NCBI RefSeq assembly: GCF_900102965.1
Contig: NZ_FNGM01000001.1
Coordinates: 62,001 to 126,000 of the forward strand
DNA from: Paenibacillus jilunlii
GTDB taxonomy: Bacteria; Bacillota; Bacilli; Paenibacillales; Paenibacillaceae
Direction of reading: 5' to 3'
Length of the DNA: 64,000 bases
Numbering within the stretch: the stretch's first letter is position 1; each line of letters opens with the position of its first letter. This document shows positions 9,708 through 18,748 of this stretch, piece by piece. The notes under the pieces are model-generated. The model was not told the DNA's origin and made no database searches. It was given only the letters and a program-made list of their open reading frames with translations. Made by a program: the position numbers and the translations under genes.

Positions 9708-11501
9708 ATGAGACCGTTTCGCATTCGTCTTACATTCATACTAATGGCCCTGATTGGCATATCCATGATCGGTGCCGGGATCACCATGGCCAAGCTGTTT
9801 AAGGATTCGCATATTTCCGCGCTGGAAGAGAACATGTCCCGGGAAATAAAACTGCTCTCCGGTACCTTTCAGTTTACAGACACGGACAGTCCGGGTGCAG
9901 TCAGCTACTATACGGAGCAGGCAGAACACATTGCCAAGCTAACCAATTCACGGATTACTTTTATTACTAAGGATGGTAAGGTCATCGGCGACTCCGAGAA
10001 AAATCCGCTGGAGATGGACAACCATTCCACCCGCGAGGAGGAAGTGCTGGCAGCAAAAGAGGGGATCGGCCGTGCGATCCGGTACAGTGACACCCTTAAC
10101 CGTGAGATGCTGTATGTAGCCGGTGCCGTTGTTTCCGATCAGGGCTTTGATGGTTATATCCGTCTTTCCATGGCCCTGGATGCGGTCACCGAGGGCTTGA
10201 ACCGGGCCTGGATGATTATGGCGGGGGGACTGGTGCTGCTGTTCATTGCAGCTACCTTTGTGAGCTACAAGGTTGCCTCCAGCATGACCTCTCCGCTTGA
10301 GCAGATTACACGGGTAGCCCGGAGAATTACAGATCTGGACTATGATGCCAGAGTTCCAATGAACCGCAGGGATGAAATCGGGCAGCTTGCAACCGCCATT
10401 AATGCTATGGCCGACAGCCTGCAAGCCCAGCTCAAGACGATACGTGACAACGAAGACCTCCTGCAGAGCGTGCTGGATAATATGACAGGCGGCATTGTGA
10501 TGATTAATGCAGAAGGTGAGATTGCGCTTTTGAACCGGGCTGCGGAGCGGCTGCTGGATGTGAAGAACAGCGAGATGGCCGGCCACTCCTTCAAGGAGCT
10601 GAAGCATCACTATGAGCTGACCCGTTTGATTGAGGAAGGGGTTTCCCGCAATGAGGCGGTTCATGAAGAGCGTAGTATCTATAACCCCACCGAACGGATC
10701 GTGCGGCTGGACGGGGTGCCCATGATCCAGGACGGCTCTAACCGGGGGATGCTGTTTCTGCTGCAGGAGGTGACGGAAATCCGCCGTCTGGAGAAAATGC
10801 GCAGCGAGTTTGTAGCCAACGTCTCCCATGAGCTGAAGACTCCAGTCGCTGCCGTCAAGGGCTTTGCGGAGACGCTGCTTGGGGGCGGGGTCAAGGATGA
10901 GAAGACTGCCCGCTCTTTTCTGCAGATTATTTATGATGAGAATGAGCGGCTGAACCGGCTGATTGGTGACATTCTGGAGTTATCCAAAATAGAATCCAAA
11001 CGGGCGCAGCTTGAATGCTCACCTGTCCATCTCATTGAGTTCTTCGATTCTCTGCTGGAAACGCTCAGCAAGGTAGCTGAGAAGAAAAATATCAGCCTGA
11101 ACGCAACAGTTCCCGAAGAGCTTTTCATGGAGGGGGATGAGGACAAGCTGCGCCAGATTTTCATTAATCTGATCTCCAATGCCATCAATTACACCCAGGA
11201 TGGCGGAAGTGTGAATGTCAACGTGGTGAACGGCCAGAAGGCTGATGGTACGGAGACAGTCATTTTTACCGTCAGAGACACCGGCATGGGGATTCCGCGC
11301 AAGGACCTGCCGCGGATCTTTGAGAGATTCTACCGGGTGGACAAAGCCAGGTCGAGAAGCTCCGGCGGAACCGGGCTCGGACTGTCGATCGTCAAACACC
11401 TGGTCGAACTGCATCACGGCTCGATTTCAGTAGAAAGCGACCTGGGAATCGGCAGCTCCTTTATCCTGGAGCTTCCTCTCCTGCAGGAAGGTTCACACTG
11501 A
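9708..11501 (+). CDS. phoR: Sensor histidine kinase, PhoR type
   Basis: A 597-residue membrane sensor. TM1 is at about residues 8-30, an extracytoplasmic PDC-like domain at about 30-165, TM2 at about 168-190, HAMP (TSPLEQITRVARRI), PAS (about 250-355), HisKA with H-box NVSHELKTPVAAVKG, and HATPase with N-box NLISNAINY and G-boxes DTGMGIP and GGTGLGLSIV. The layout matches PhoR/WalK kinases. Assignment to PhoR rests on the neighbouring PhoP-type regulator, pstB, phoU and Pho boxes. The ATG at 9708 has GAGAAAGAGG upstream. Unusually, the kinase precedes the regulator and the two are split by 237 bases carrying another promoter. Confidence 0.8.
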   Translation: MRPFRIRLTFILMALIGISMIGAGITMAKLFKDSHISALEENMSREIKLLSGTFQFTDTDSPGAVSYYTEQAEHIAKLTNSRITFITKDGKVIGDSEKNPLEMDNHSTREEEVLAAKEGIGRAIRYSDTLNREMLYVAGAVVSDQGFDGYIRLSMALDAVTEGLNRAWMIMAGGLVLLFIAATFVSYKVASSMTSPLEQITRVARRITDLDYDARVPMNRRDEIGQLATAINAMADSLQAQLKTIRDNEDLLQSVLDNMTGGIVMINAEGEIALLNRAAERLLDVKNSEMAGHSFKELKHHYELTRLIEEGVSRNEAVHEERSIYNPTERIVRLDGVPMIQDGSNRGMLFLLQEVTEIRRLEKMRSEFVANVSHELKTPVAAVKGFAETLLGGGVKDEKTARSFLQIIYDENERLNRLIGDILELSKIESKRAQLECSPVHLIEFFDSLLETLSKVAEKKNISLNATVPEELFMEGDEDKLRQIFINLISNAINYTQDGGSVNVNVVNGQKADGTETVIFTVRDTGMGIPRKDLPRIFERFYRVDKARSRSSGGTGLGLSIVKHLVELHHGSISVESDLGIGSSFILELPLLQEGSH

Positions 11502-11655
11502 GCTTACAGGATTTATTTGAAAGTTCGGAGCAACATATACCTTTTAGACGGATTGCCAGCTAAGGTCTGAAGCGCTAGTATTATTGTGGACGATTTATGT
11601 TCAATCTATATAGTATTAGTGTAGAAAACCGGAAAAATCATGAAACCTTAGTTAT

Positions 11656-11687
11656 TTTACACCGGGTTAACATTCCGGTGATATGAT
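11656..11687 (+). promoter_or_regulatory. Pho box and promoter of the PhoP-type regulator
   Basis: TTTACA (11656-11661), five bases, TTAACA (11667-11672) is a tandem PhoP-binding repeat with 11-base period. A -10 TATGAT lies at 11682-11687, nine bases after the second repeat. The same nine-base geometry is seen at pstB, suggesting autoregulated Pho control. Confidence 0.75.
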
Positions 11688-11738
11688 GAGCTTGCCTGCA
11701 GTTTTGTAAAATTGAAAACATAGAAGACGGGGGAAACT

Positions 11739-12467
11739 ATGGCACAACGATTGCTTGTCATTGAAGACGAACCGACACTGTCCCGGCTGCTGTCGTATAA
11801 CTTGACGCAGGAAGGCTACGAAGTCACAGTGGAGGATCATGGAACGGCAGGGTATGACCGTGCGGCTAGAGAACCTTTTGACTTAATCGTACTGGATTTG
11901 ATGCTGCCGGGGATGAACGGGATTGATATTCTGGATAAGCTGCGCGGCCAGGGCATCCGGACACCTGTAATTGTGCTGACCGCCAAAAATGCCGAAGAGG
12001 ATGTGGTCAGAGGGCTGAAATCAGGTGCCGATGATTACATAACCAAGCCCTTTGGCGTATCGGAGCTGCTTGCCCGTGTCAGTGCGGTACTGCGGCGGAT
12101 TTCCGGCCTCGCCGAAGAAGTCCAGCCGGAAACCGCAGTATCCGCTTCAACGATTATCCTGGGACAGCTGGAGATCTATCCCGAGCGGTATGAGGTCTCG
12201 CTGGGCGGACAGAGCATCAACCTGCGGCCCAAGGAATTTGAGGTTCTGCTGTATCTGGCCCGCAAGCCGGGGGTGGTGCTGACGCGTGATGATCTGATGA
12301 ATGCTGTCTGGGGCTTCGACTACATCGGCGGGCAGCGTACAGTGGATGTGCATGTCAGCTCCCTGCGCAAAAAGCTGGAACTGGACCCGGAATCGGTGCA
12401 TATCGATTCCATTCGCGGCGTAGGCTATAAACTCGTAGTGAACAAAAAAAGAACGCCAGTCATTTAG
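11739..12467 (+). CDS. phoP: OmpR-family response regulator, PhoP type
   Basis: A 242-residue regulator. The receiver domain (about 1-120) has the acidic pair ED at 9-10, phospho-acceptor Asp in LIVLDLMLPGMNG, the conserved Thr in VLTAKN and Lys in YITKPF. The C-terminal winged helix (about 140-238) has the OmpR-type LRPKEFEVLLYLARKPG and RTVDVHVSSLRKKL. Pho boxes in front of this gene and pstB, and the PhoR-type kinase upstream, point to control of phosphate starvation. The start has GACGGGGGAAAC upstream. The terminator stem begins inside the last codons. Confidence 0.85.
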   Translation: MAQRLLVIEDEPTLSRLLSYNLTQEGYEVTVEDHGTAGYDRAAREPFDLIVLDLMLPGMNGIDILDKLRGQGIRTPVIVLTAKNAEEDVVRGLKSGADDYITKPFGVSELLARVSAVLRRISGLAEEVQPETAVSASTIILGQLEIYPERYEVSLGGQSINLRPKEFEVLLYLARKPGVVLTRDDLMNAVWGFDYIGGQRTVDVHVSSLRKKLELDPESVHIDSIRGVGYKLVVNKKRTPVI

Positions 12468-12484
12468 GATGACGGCGTTTTTTT
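12452..12484 (+). terminator. Terminator after the response regulator
   Basis: Stem AACGCCAGTCAT (12452-12463) with ATGACGGCGTT (12469-12479), followed by a T-run. The stop codon of the regulator is in the loop. Confidence 0.9.
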
Positions 12485-12490
12485 CGAAAA

Positions 12491-12583
12491 ATAAGCATTT
12501 ATCTGCTTGGACGCAATCAATGGTCCTTAATTTCTCGCTGGTACGGTACCGTCCTTTAAAAGGACGGCGAAGCCGTTTCTGCT
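12491..12583 (+). repeat. Two-hairpin dispersed repeat, copy 1
   Basis: About 93 bases homologous to 14744-14840. The 5' half (ATAAGCATTTATCTGCTTGG) is diverged; the 3' half keeps the strong hairpin built on CCGTCCTTT/AAAGGACGG and ends in the GCCGTTTCTGCTT block. Confidence 0.6.
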
Positions 12584-12603
12584 TATTAAACCTGACATGT
12601 GAT

Positions 12604-12657
12604 TTTACACAGCGTTAACAATTCTCTTCAACTGCATTTACACTGAAAGCTTATCAT
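12604..12657 (+). promoter_or_regulatory. Extended Pho box and promoter of pstB
   Basis: Hexamers at an exact 11-base period: TTTACA (12604), TTAACA (12615), a weak CTTCAA (12626) and TTTACA (12637). A -10 TATCAT lies at 12652-12657, nine bases after the last repeat. Multiple TT(A/T)ACA repeats are the known PhoP-phosphate recognition pattern of bacilli. Confidence 0.8.
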
Positions 12658-12694
12658 GGGGTACGAAGATGATGAGAAGGAGACGCAAAAACTA

Positions 12695-13450
12695 ATGAAA
12701 TCCATCATTGACATAGAGAAGCTAGATCTCTACTATGAGTCATTTCACGCGCTGAAAAGCGTAGACCTGCAAGTGCCGGAGAAACAGGTAACTGCTTTTA
12801 TCGGACCCTCCGGCTGCGGAAAGTCCACTTTGCTGCGCACGCTTAACCGGATGAACGACATGATCCCGGGTACACGGATTGAAGGAAAAGTCAACATTGG
12901 CGGCAAAAATATTTACAGCGATGAGGTAGAAGTGGAAAGCCTGCGCAAGCAGGTGGGCATGGTGTTTCAGCAGCCGAATCCATTCCCCAAATCGATCTAT
13001 GACAATGTGGCTTACGGGCCACGCCTGCACGGAATCCGCGGCAAAGCCGAGCTGGATGTGCTGGTAGAACAAAGCCTGCGCCAATCCGCCCTGTGGGAGG
13101 AAGTCAAGGATTTTCTGAAGAAATCCGCACTCAGCCTGTCAGGCGGGCAGCAGCAGCGTCTTTGTATTGCCCGTGCGCTCGCGGTTCAGCCGGATATTCT
13201 GCTGATGGACGAAGCGACTTCTGCGCTCGATCCGGTTTCCACACTCAAAATCGAGGAACTGGTGCAGGAATTGCGGGACAAGTATACGATTGTTATGGTC
13301 ACACATAATATGCATCAGGCCGCACGGGTGTCGGGCCGCACAGTATTTTTCCTGAACGGTGTAATTGTGGAGGCTGCGGATACCGAAATGCTGTTCTCGA
13401 ATCCCAAGGACTCCCGCACCGAGGACTATATATCAGGACGCTTCGGCTGA
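12695..13450 (+). CDS. pstB: Phosphate ABC transporter ATP-binding protein PstB
   Basis: A 251-residue ATPase that energises high-affinity phosphate uptake through PstCA. Walker A is GPSGCGKST, the Q-loop [12 protein letters not shown], the ABC signature LSGGQQQR and Walker [13 protein letters not shown]. The ATG at 12695, with GAAGGAGA upstream, is chosen; an in-frame ATG at 12656 overlaps the predicted -10 and cannot be translated from that promoter. pstS, pstC and pstA are not in the window, so pstB and phoU form a detached pair that must work with permease genes elsewhere. Confidence 0.94.
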   Translation: MKSIIDIEKLDLYYESFHALKSVDLQVPEKQVTAFIGPSGCGKSTLLRTLNRMNDMIPGTRIEGKVNIGGKNIYSDEVEVESLRKQVGMVFQQPNPFPKSIYDNVAYGPRLHGIRGKAELDVLVEQSLRQSALWEEVKDFLKKSALSLSGGQQQRLCIARALAVQPDILLMDEATSALDPVSTLKIEELVQELRDKYTIVMVTHNMHQAARVSGRTVFFLNGVIVEAADTEMLFSNPKDSRTEDYISGRFG

Positions 13451-13517
13451 TCGGGGAGCAGAATGCTCCTGGGAATGACAAGCTGACCATATGTTTTTGA
13501 GGAGGAACGCTTTTATC

Positions 13518-14177
13518 ATGATTCGCAGAAAAGAATTCGATAAAGATTTGGAAGAGCTGCGCAGCCTGCTGCAGCAGATGGGCGAGCATGTGACGGATGC
13601 GCTGGAAGGCGCGATACTGGCTCTGCAGACCCTGGATACTGCCCGTGCACAGGAGATTGTGAAAGCGGATTTGCGGCTGAATGCCATGGAAGACAGAATC
13701 ATGGAAATTGGCTCGCGGCTTATTATCACCCAGCAGCCGGTAGCGAAGGACCTGCGCCGCATCATTGTTGCCTTCAAAATATCCAGCGATCTGGAACGTA
13801 TGGGCGACCTGGCGCTTGATGTGGCGAAGGTCACTATGCGCGTCCAGGGTCAGCAGCTCATTAAACCGCTTGTGGATATTCCGCGTATGGCAGAAGTGGT
13901 AACCGGAATGATAACGGAAGCGATCCAGTCCTATTTGGATGAGAATACCGATCTGGCCTACAAAATGGCTCAGGACGACGACCAGGTCGATCATTTGTAT
14001 AGCGGCATGATTAATGAGCTGTACGCTTTTATGGTTGAAAAACCGGAGTCCCTGAATCAGGCCATGCTGCTGACGCTGGTCGGCCGTTATATCGAACGGA
14101 TAGCCGATCATGCCACTAACATTGGTGAGAGTGTAGTCTACCTGGTAACCGGCAAACGTCCTGATCTGAATCAATAG
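13518..14177 (+). CDS. phoU: Phosphate-specific transport accessory protein PhoU
   Basis: A 219-residue all-helical protein made of two PhoU repeats (about 15-105 and 120-210). Each carries the metal-binding E/DxxxD-type helix motif (NAMEDRIMEIGSRL; YIERIADHATNIGE). PhoU links Pst transport state to PhoR signalling. The ATG at 13518 has GAGGAGGAAC upstream. It lies 67 bases after pstB in the same direction and is followed by a terminator, so the two are probably co-transcribed. Confidence 0.93.
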   Translation: MIRRKEFDKDLEELRSLLQQMGEHVTDALEGAILALQTLDTARAQEIVKADLRLNAMEDRIMEIGSRLIITQQPVAKDLRRIIVAFKISSDLERMGDLALDVAKVTMRVQGQQLIKPLVDIPRMAEVVTGMITEAIQSYLDENTDLAYKMAQDDDQVDHLYSGMINELYAFMVEKPESLNQAMLLTLVGRYIERIADHATNIGESVVYLVTGKRPDLNQ

Positions 14178-14248
14178 CAGACTCTTTAGCCCGGTTTCCG
14201 CATCATTGTGCAATCAAGCCGGACATATTGCCTTGTTCAATGCAAAGA

Positions 14249-14280
14249 GCAAGCTTTCTATTATGGAGGCTTGCTTTTTG
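14249..14280 (+). terminator. Terminator after phoU
   Basis: GCAAGC (14249-14254) pairs with GCTTGC (14269-14274), followed by TTTTTG. Confidence 0.75.
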
Positions 14281-14346
14281 TATTTTATGGGTAATTATGC
14301 AATACCCAACCATGTGGATATCTTGGACGTTTTCTCCGCAAGCGAT

Positions 14347-14534
14347 AGTTGGAAAAAGGGAACTTATTTTGTGGAAATTTAAAAATATTGAGATTTAAGT
14401 GGAAAAAGGAAACTTAATTGGGCCATACTACCTCGTCAGGAGCGAAAGGGGCTAAATTAGTGATCCTTATTCCACTTAACGTCCGGAGAATGGGGTGCAC
14501 GAGCCGAGCAAATTAGTGCCCCTTTTTCCACTTG
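14347..14534. repeat. Dispersed multi-unit intergenic repeat, locus C
   Basis: Two forward-type units (AGTTGGAAAAAGGGAACTTA at 14347; AAGTGGAAAAAGGAAACTTAA at about 14398) and two inverted-type units (TTAGTGATCCTTATTCCACTT at about 14457; TTAGTGCCCCTTTTTCCACTT at about 14513). The forward-forward-inverted-inverted arrangement makes the whole locus a long interrupted inverted repeat. Confidence 0.65.
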
Positions 14535-14743
14535 GAGTTGCCGTAGGGTTCATGGGGAGTCGTTCTCCAGGAAACGCTAGATAAATTGAACTTTAGAATT
14601 GTGGCAGGATGACTGGAGAATACCTGGTGAGCCAAGGGTTTTGCCATAAAAATTAAGTTAAATTCTTAAGCTCACTCCATATAGACGGAGGTCTAAGACG
14701 GATGCACGGTCCAGTGAAGGACGGCGCAGCCCGTTTGTTCAAA

Positions 14744-14840
14744 TATAAGCGAATTTATATGCTTCGCGCTATAAATTATCCTTCTATTTCTCGCTGAAAC
14801 GGTTACCGTCCTTATAAGGACGGCGTAGCCGTTTCTTCTT
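14744..14840 (+). repeat. Two-hairpin dispersed repeat, copy 2 (best preserved)
   Basis: The first hairpin is ATTTATA/TATAAAT around a GCTTCGC centre (14752-14776). It is followed by TCCTTCTATTTCTCGCTG and a second hairpin with ACCGTCCTTATAAGGACGGC and flanking AAACGG/CCGTTTC arms. A further partial hairpin block (GGACGGCGCAGCCCGTTTG) lies just upstream at about 14718-14737. Confidence 0.65.
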
Positions 14841-14990
14841 GTGCAATTATTCTTTCCGGTTTATAGCTGGGAGCGGATGGACATCCTGCAATCAAACAAA
14901 ATGCTGGGCAATAACGGCTTAGGCGTTTTTGCTTGAGCGGGGCATATGTTAAAATGTAAGGAGTATGCAATGTAAAGGCGAGGTGCTAAA

Positions 14991-17663
14991 GTGGACAAGT
15001 TAATTCTTATAGATGGCAATAACATTATTTACCGCGCATTTTTTGCAATGCCGCCGCTGACGAATACCGCAGGGCAGCAGACGAACGCAGTGTATGGATT
15101 TACGACTATGCTGCTGCGCTTAATTGAAGAGCATAAGCCTACCCATATGATTGTTGCGTTTGATGCGGGGAAGATCACGTTCCGGCATGAGGGTTATGAA
15201 GATTATAAAGGCGGCCGTCAAAAGACACCGCCTGAGCTCTCCGAGCAATTCCCGATGCTGAAGGAGCTGCTGCGGAATCTGGGTGTGCCGCAGTTTGAAA
15301 TCGACGGCTACGAAGCCGACGATATTATCGGCAGCATCTCCCGCGAGGCGGACGAGGCCGGACGGCAGGTCATGATCGTGTCCGGGGACAAGGATATGCT
15401 GCAGCTGGCTTCAGAGCATACGACGGTGGCCTTGGTGCGCAAAGGGGTTACCGAAGTTGAAATGTACGGGCCTCAGCAGATCCGCGACAAGTATGATCTG
15501 ACACCGCAGCAGATCATCGACCTTAAAGGTCTGATGGGCGATGCCAGCGACAATATCCCCGGTGTACCGGGTGTAGGTGAGAAAACAGCGCTGAAGCTGC
15601 TGCAGCAGTTCGGGTCGGTGGAGGGCGTATTAGCCGGAACGGACGAACTGAAGGGGAAGATGAAGGAGAAGCTGGAGGAGCATGCCGACAGTGCCATCAT
15701 GAGCAAGAAGCTGGCGACGATATACCGTGAGGTTCCGCTGGAACATGCCTGGGAGGATATGGTCTTCACCGGAATCCGCAGCGATACCGCCGGCCCGGCG
15801 CTGGCCAAGCTGGAATTCAAATCCCTGCTGGAACGCCTGTCGCTGAGCGCGTATGCTCCTTCTGGCGGGAACAGCGATGAGGGCGCCGAAGCCGTGGAGG
15901 CTGCTGTGCTGGACATCACCATTGTCCGCGAAGCAGAGCTGCCGGACCTGATTGCCGCTTTGCCGGGCATTTCTGCGCTGCATGTCGAGTCTAACGGCGA
16001 GAATCCGCACCGTGCCGAAGTGATCGGCATAGGCCTGTCTTCTCCAGAGCGGCATTACTTCGTGCCGTTTGAGCTGCTTAAGCGTCCTGCAGCGGCTAAA
16101 CTGCGGGATTGGCTGGGAGATGAGAAGGCGCCGAAAAGCGGGTATGATCTGCACCGTGCAGACCTGGCGCTGCACTGGCAGGGGATTGCTTTTGCCGGAG
16201 CGGCGAATGACGTTCAACTGGCTGCTTATCTGCTGGACCCGACGGAAGCCAACCAGAATCTGTACGACCTTACAGCCAAATATGGCCTGCCCCGCTTGTC
16301 TCCGGATGAAGAGGTGTTCGGCAAAGGCGCCAAATATAAAATACCTGAGCTTGAAATTCTGGGCAATCATATCGCCCGCAAAAGCGCCGCCGTGCTTGGC
16401 ATCGTACAGAAGCAGCAGCAGGAATTGACAGACACGGATATGACCGGCCTGTTCGTTGATCTGGAAATGCCGCTGTCGCGCATTCTGGCCGATATGGAGA
16501 AGCAGGGAATTGCCGTGAATAAAGAGGATCTGATCGACCTCGGCAAGGAATTTGAAGCGCAGATTTCCAAGCTTGTGGCTGATATTTATGCGATTTGCGG
16601 CACCGAGTTCAACCTCAACTCTCCGAAGCAGCTGGGGGAAATCCTGTTCGTGAAGCTGGGACTTCCTGTTGTCAAAAAGACCAAAACAGGCTATTCCACA
16701 GACGCCGAGGTGCTGGAGAAGCTGGCTCCTTACCATGATGCGGTCAGATTGATTCTGCAATACCGCACTATTGCTAAACTTCAGTCGACCTACGTGGAAG
16801 GCCTGCTCAAGGAAATTTCCCCGGATACCGGAAAGGTGCATACGTTCTACCGCCAGACCATTGCGGCAACCGGACGTCTCAGCAGCCAGTTTCCGAATTT
16901 GCAGAATATTCCGATCCGGCTGGAGGAAGGCCGCAAAATCCGCAAAATTTTTGTACCCTCCGAGCCCGGCTGGTCGATTCTGGCAGCGGATTATTCGCAG
17001 ATCGAACTGCGGGTGCTGGCGCATATTTCCGGAGATGAGCGGATGAAGGAAGCTTTTGTGGAGGATATGGATATTCATACGAAGACAGCGATGGATGTAT
17101 TCGGAGTCAGCGCCGATCAAGTGGACAGCAACATGCGCCGTTCTGCCAAAGCGGTCAACTTCGGGATTGTGTACGGCATCAGTGATTACGGCCTGTCGCA
17201 GAACCTGAATATTTCGCGCAAGGAAGCTTCGCAGTTCATTGAGCAGTATTTCGAAGTGTTCAAGGGAGTGCGCCGCTATATGGATGAGATTGTGGTAGAA
17301 GCACGGAAGCAGGGCTATGTCACTACACTGCTGGAGCGCCGCCGGTATTTGCCGGAGATCAACGCGAAGAACTTCAATTTGCGCTCTTTTGCCGAGCGTA
17401 CAGCCATGAATACCCCGATCCAGGGAACGGCAGCGGATATTATTAAGCTGGCTATGGTCCACATGGACAAGGCGCTGTACGAACGCGGACTGAGAAGCCG
17501 GATGCTGCTGCAGGTGCACGATGAGCTGGTATTCGAGGTGCCGGAAGATGAGCTGGAGCTGATGAAAACACTGCTGCCTGAGGTGATGGCAGGGGCTTTG
17601 AAGCTCTCTGTGCCGCTTAAGGCGGAGGTAAGTTATGGAAGCAACTGGTATGAAGCGAAATAG
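14991..17663 (+). CDS. polA: DNA polymerase I
   Basis: An 890-residue family A polymerase for Okazaki fragment maturation and repair. The 5' nuclease domain (about 1-290) has LILIDGNNIIYRAFFAMP, VSGDKDMLQL and GVPGVGEKTA. The middle exonuclease-like domain (about 305-480) lacks the catalytic acids: the FDTET box is LHVES and the Asp of the last motif is absent, so proofreading should be dead. The polymerase domain has motif A DYSQIELRVLAHISGD, motif B RRSAKAVNFGIVYG and motif C VHDELVFEV. Start is GTG at 14991 with a purine-rich AAAGGCGAGG site. Confidence 0.97.
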   Translation: MDKLILIDGNNIIYRAFFAMPPLTNTAGQQTNAVYGFTTMLLRLIEEHKPTHMIVAFDAGKITFRHEGYEDYKGGRQKTPPELSEQFPMLKELLRNLGVPQFEIDGYEADDIIGSISREADEAGRQVMIVSGDKDMLQLASEHTTVALVRKGVTEVEMYGPQQIRDKYDLTPQQIIDLKGLMGDASDNIPGVPGVGEKTALKLLQQFGSVEGVLAGTDELKGKMKEKLEEHADSAIMSKKLATIYREVPLEHAWEDMVFTGIRSDTAGPALAKLEFKSLLERLSLSAYAPSGGNSDEGAEAVEAAVLDITIVREAELPDLIAALPGISALHVESNGENPHRAEVIGIGLSSPERHYFVPFELLKRPAAAKLRDWLGDEKAPKSGYDLHRADLALHWQGIAFAGAANDVQLAAYLLDPTEANQNLYDLTAKYGLPRLSPDEEVFGKGAKYKIPELEILGNHIARKSAAVLGIVQKQQQELTDTDMTGLFVDLEMPLSRILADMEKQGIAVNKEDLIDLGKEFEAQISKLVADIYAICGTEFNLNSPKQLGEILFVKLGLPVVKKTKTGYSTDAEVLEKLAPYHDAVRLILQYRTIAKLQSTYVEGLLKEISPDTGKVHTFYRQTIAATGRLSSQFPNLQNIPIRLEEGRKIRKIFVPSEPGWSILAADYSQIELRVLAHISGDERMKEAFVEDMDIHTKTAMDVFGVSADQVDSNMRRSAKAVNFGIVYGISDYGLSQNLNISRKEASQFIEQYFEVFKGVRRYMDEIVVEARKQGYVTTLLERRRYLPEINAKNFNLRSFAERTAMNTPIQGTAADIIKLAMVHMDKALYERGLRSRMLLQVHDELVFEVPEDELELMKTLLPEVMAGALKLSVPLKAEVSYGSNWYEAK

Positions 17664-17714
17664 GCTCCCCGCAAGGAGGGCATATCCGGTATAATGGAGA
17701 GGAGGTGAGCCATA

Positions 17715-18557
17715 ATGCCGGAATTACCGGAAGTAGAAACCGTCAAAAGAACACTTAATGCCTTGATTACAGGCAAGCAGATACAGAACGTCACCGTCCG
17801 GCTGCCGCGGATTATTCAGCGCCCGGATGATATTCAGGCTTTTGCCAACATGCTGGCAGGCCATACAGTAGTGCAAGTGGAACGAAGAGGGAAGTTTTTA
17901 CGGTTTGTGCTGGATGGTCTGGTTATGGTGTCCCATCTGCGGATGGAAGGCCGCTACGGTCTTTATCCGGGAGGGGAGCCGCTGGACAAGCATACCCATG
18001 TCATCTTTCATTTTACCGACGGCACGGAGCTGCGGTACACGGATGTGCGCCAGTTCGGCACCATGCATCTGTTCCAGCCGGGAGAGGACCTGCTGCTGCC
18101 GCCGCTGAAGAAGCTGGGGGAGGAGCCGCTAGCCCCTTCTTTTACACCGGAACGGTTCAAGGAAATTGTCTCGGGAAAAAGCACCAAAATCAAACCGCTG
18201 CTGCTCAATCAGGAATATGTCGTCGGCATCGGCAATATTTATGTGGATGAGGCATTGCACCGCGCCCGCATTCATCCGGAGACAGGCGCCAAAGCGCTTA
18301 CCGGCAGTCAGCTGGATGTGCTGCATCATGCAATTGTCGCAACCTTGACAGAGGCTGTAAATGCAGGAGGCTCCTCCGTCAAATCGTATGTCAACGGCCA
18401 GGGAGAGAGCGGAAGCTACCAGCATCAGCTGCTTATTTACGGACGCAAGGACCAGCCTTGTGCGAGCTGTGGAACACTGATCGAGAAGACTGTGGTGGGA
18501 GGCAGAGGCACGCATTATTGTCCTAGCTGCCAGCCGCAAGCCGGGATCCGCAAGTAA
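17715..18557 (+). CDS. mutM: Formamidopyrimidine-DNA glycosylase MutM
   Basis: A 280-residue repair glycosylase/AP lyase removing 8-oxoguanine and formamidopyrimidines. It begins with the catalytic MPELPEVET (Pro2, Glu3), has the RRGKFL lysine, the helix-two-turn-helix QEYVVGIGNIYVDEAL, and a C-terminal zinc finger CASC-x16-CPSC. The ATG has GAGGAGGTGAG upstream, 51 bases after polA. polA-mutM adjacency is the normal Bacillales order. Confidence 0.96.
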   Translation: MPELPEVETVKRTLNALITGKQIQNVTVRLPRIIQRPDDIQAFANMLAGHTVVQVERRGKFLRFVLDGLVMVSHLRMEGRYGLYPGGEPLDKHTHVIFHFTDGTELRYTDVRQFGTMHLFQPGEDLLLPPLKKLGEEPLAPSFTPERFKEIVSGKSTKIKPLLLNQEYVVGIGNIYVDEALHRARIHPETGAKALTGSQLDVLHHAIVATLTEAVNAGGSSVKSYVNGQGESGSYQHQLLIYGRKDQPCASCGTLIEKTVVGGRGTHYCPSCQPQAGIRK

Positions 18558-18662
18558 GCGTTACATCGTAAGATATGGCACTGCAGAATTGCCGGAAATA
18601 CGTTAAGGTTGTCCATGCAGCTATAAAAGTCAGGCACTCACTGCCCGTCCCGCCCATATACT

Positions 18663-18733
18663 GTGTGAAGAATGCTGATTAGAGCGAACGGAGCCTTGCC
18701 CTGGAGCCATCCAGGCGGGCTGCCGGTTCTTCA
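18663..18733 (+). other. Possible long-range hairpin before ytaF
   Basis: GTGAAGAA (about 18664-18671) is complementary to TTCTTCAC (about 18727-18734), the latter ending directly at the GGGAGG ribosome site of ytaF. The enclosed segment has its own pairing (CCTGGA/TCCAGG). It could limit translation initiation; this is an inference from base pairing only. Confidence 0.35.
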
Positions 18734-18748
18734 CGGGAGGGATTGCGG

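Noticed and set aside
14933..14955. TTGAGC/TAAAAT promoter for polA
   Set aside because: Spacing between the hexamers is only 11 bases, too short for a sigma-A promoter.
15630..17519. 629-codon minus-strand frame opposite polA
   Set aside because: Antisense shadow of polA; no ribosome site and no motifs.
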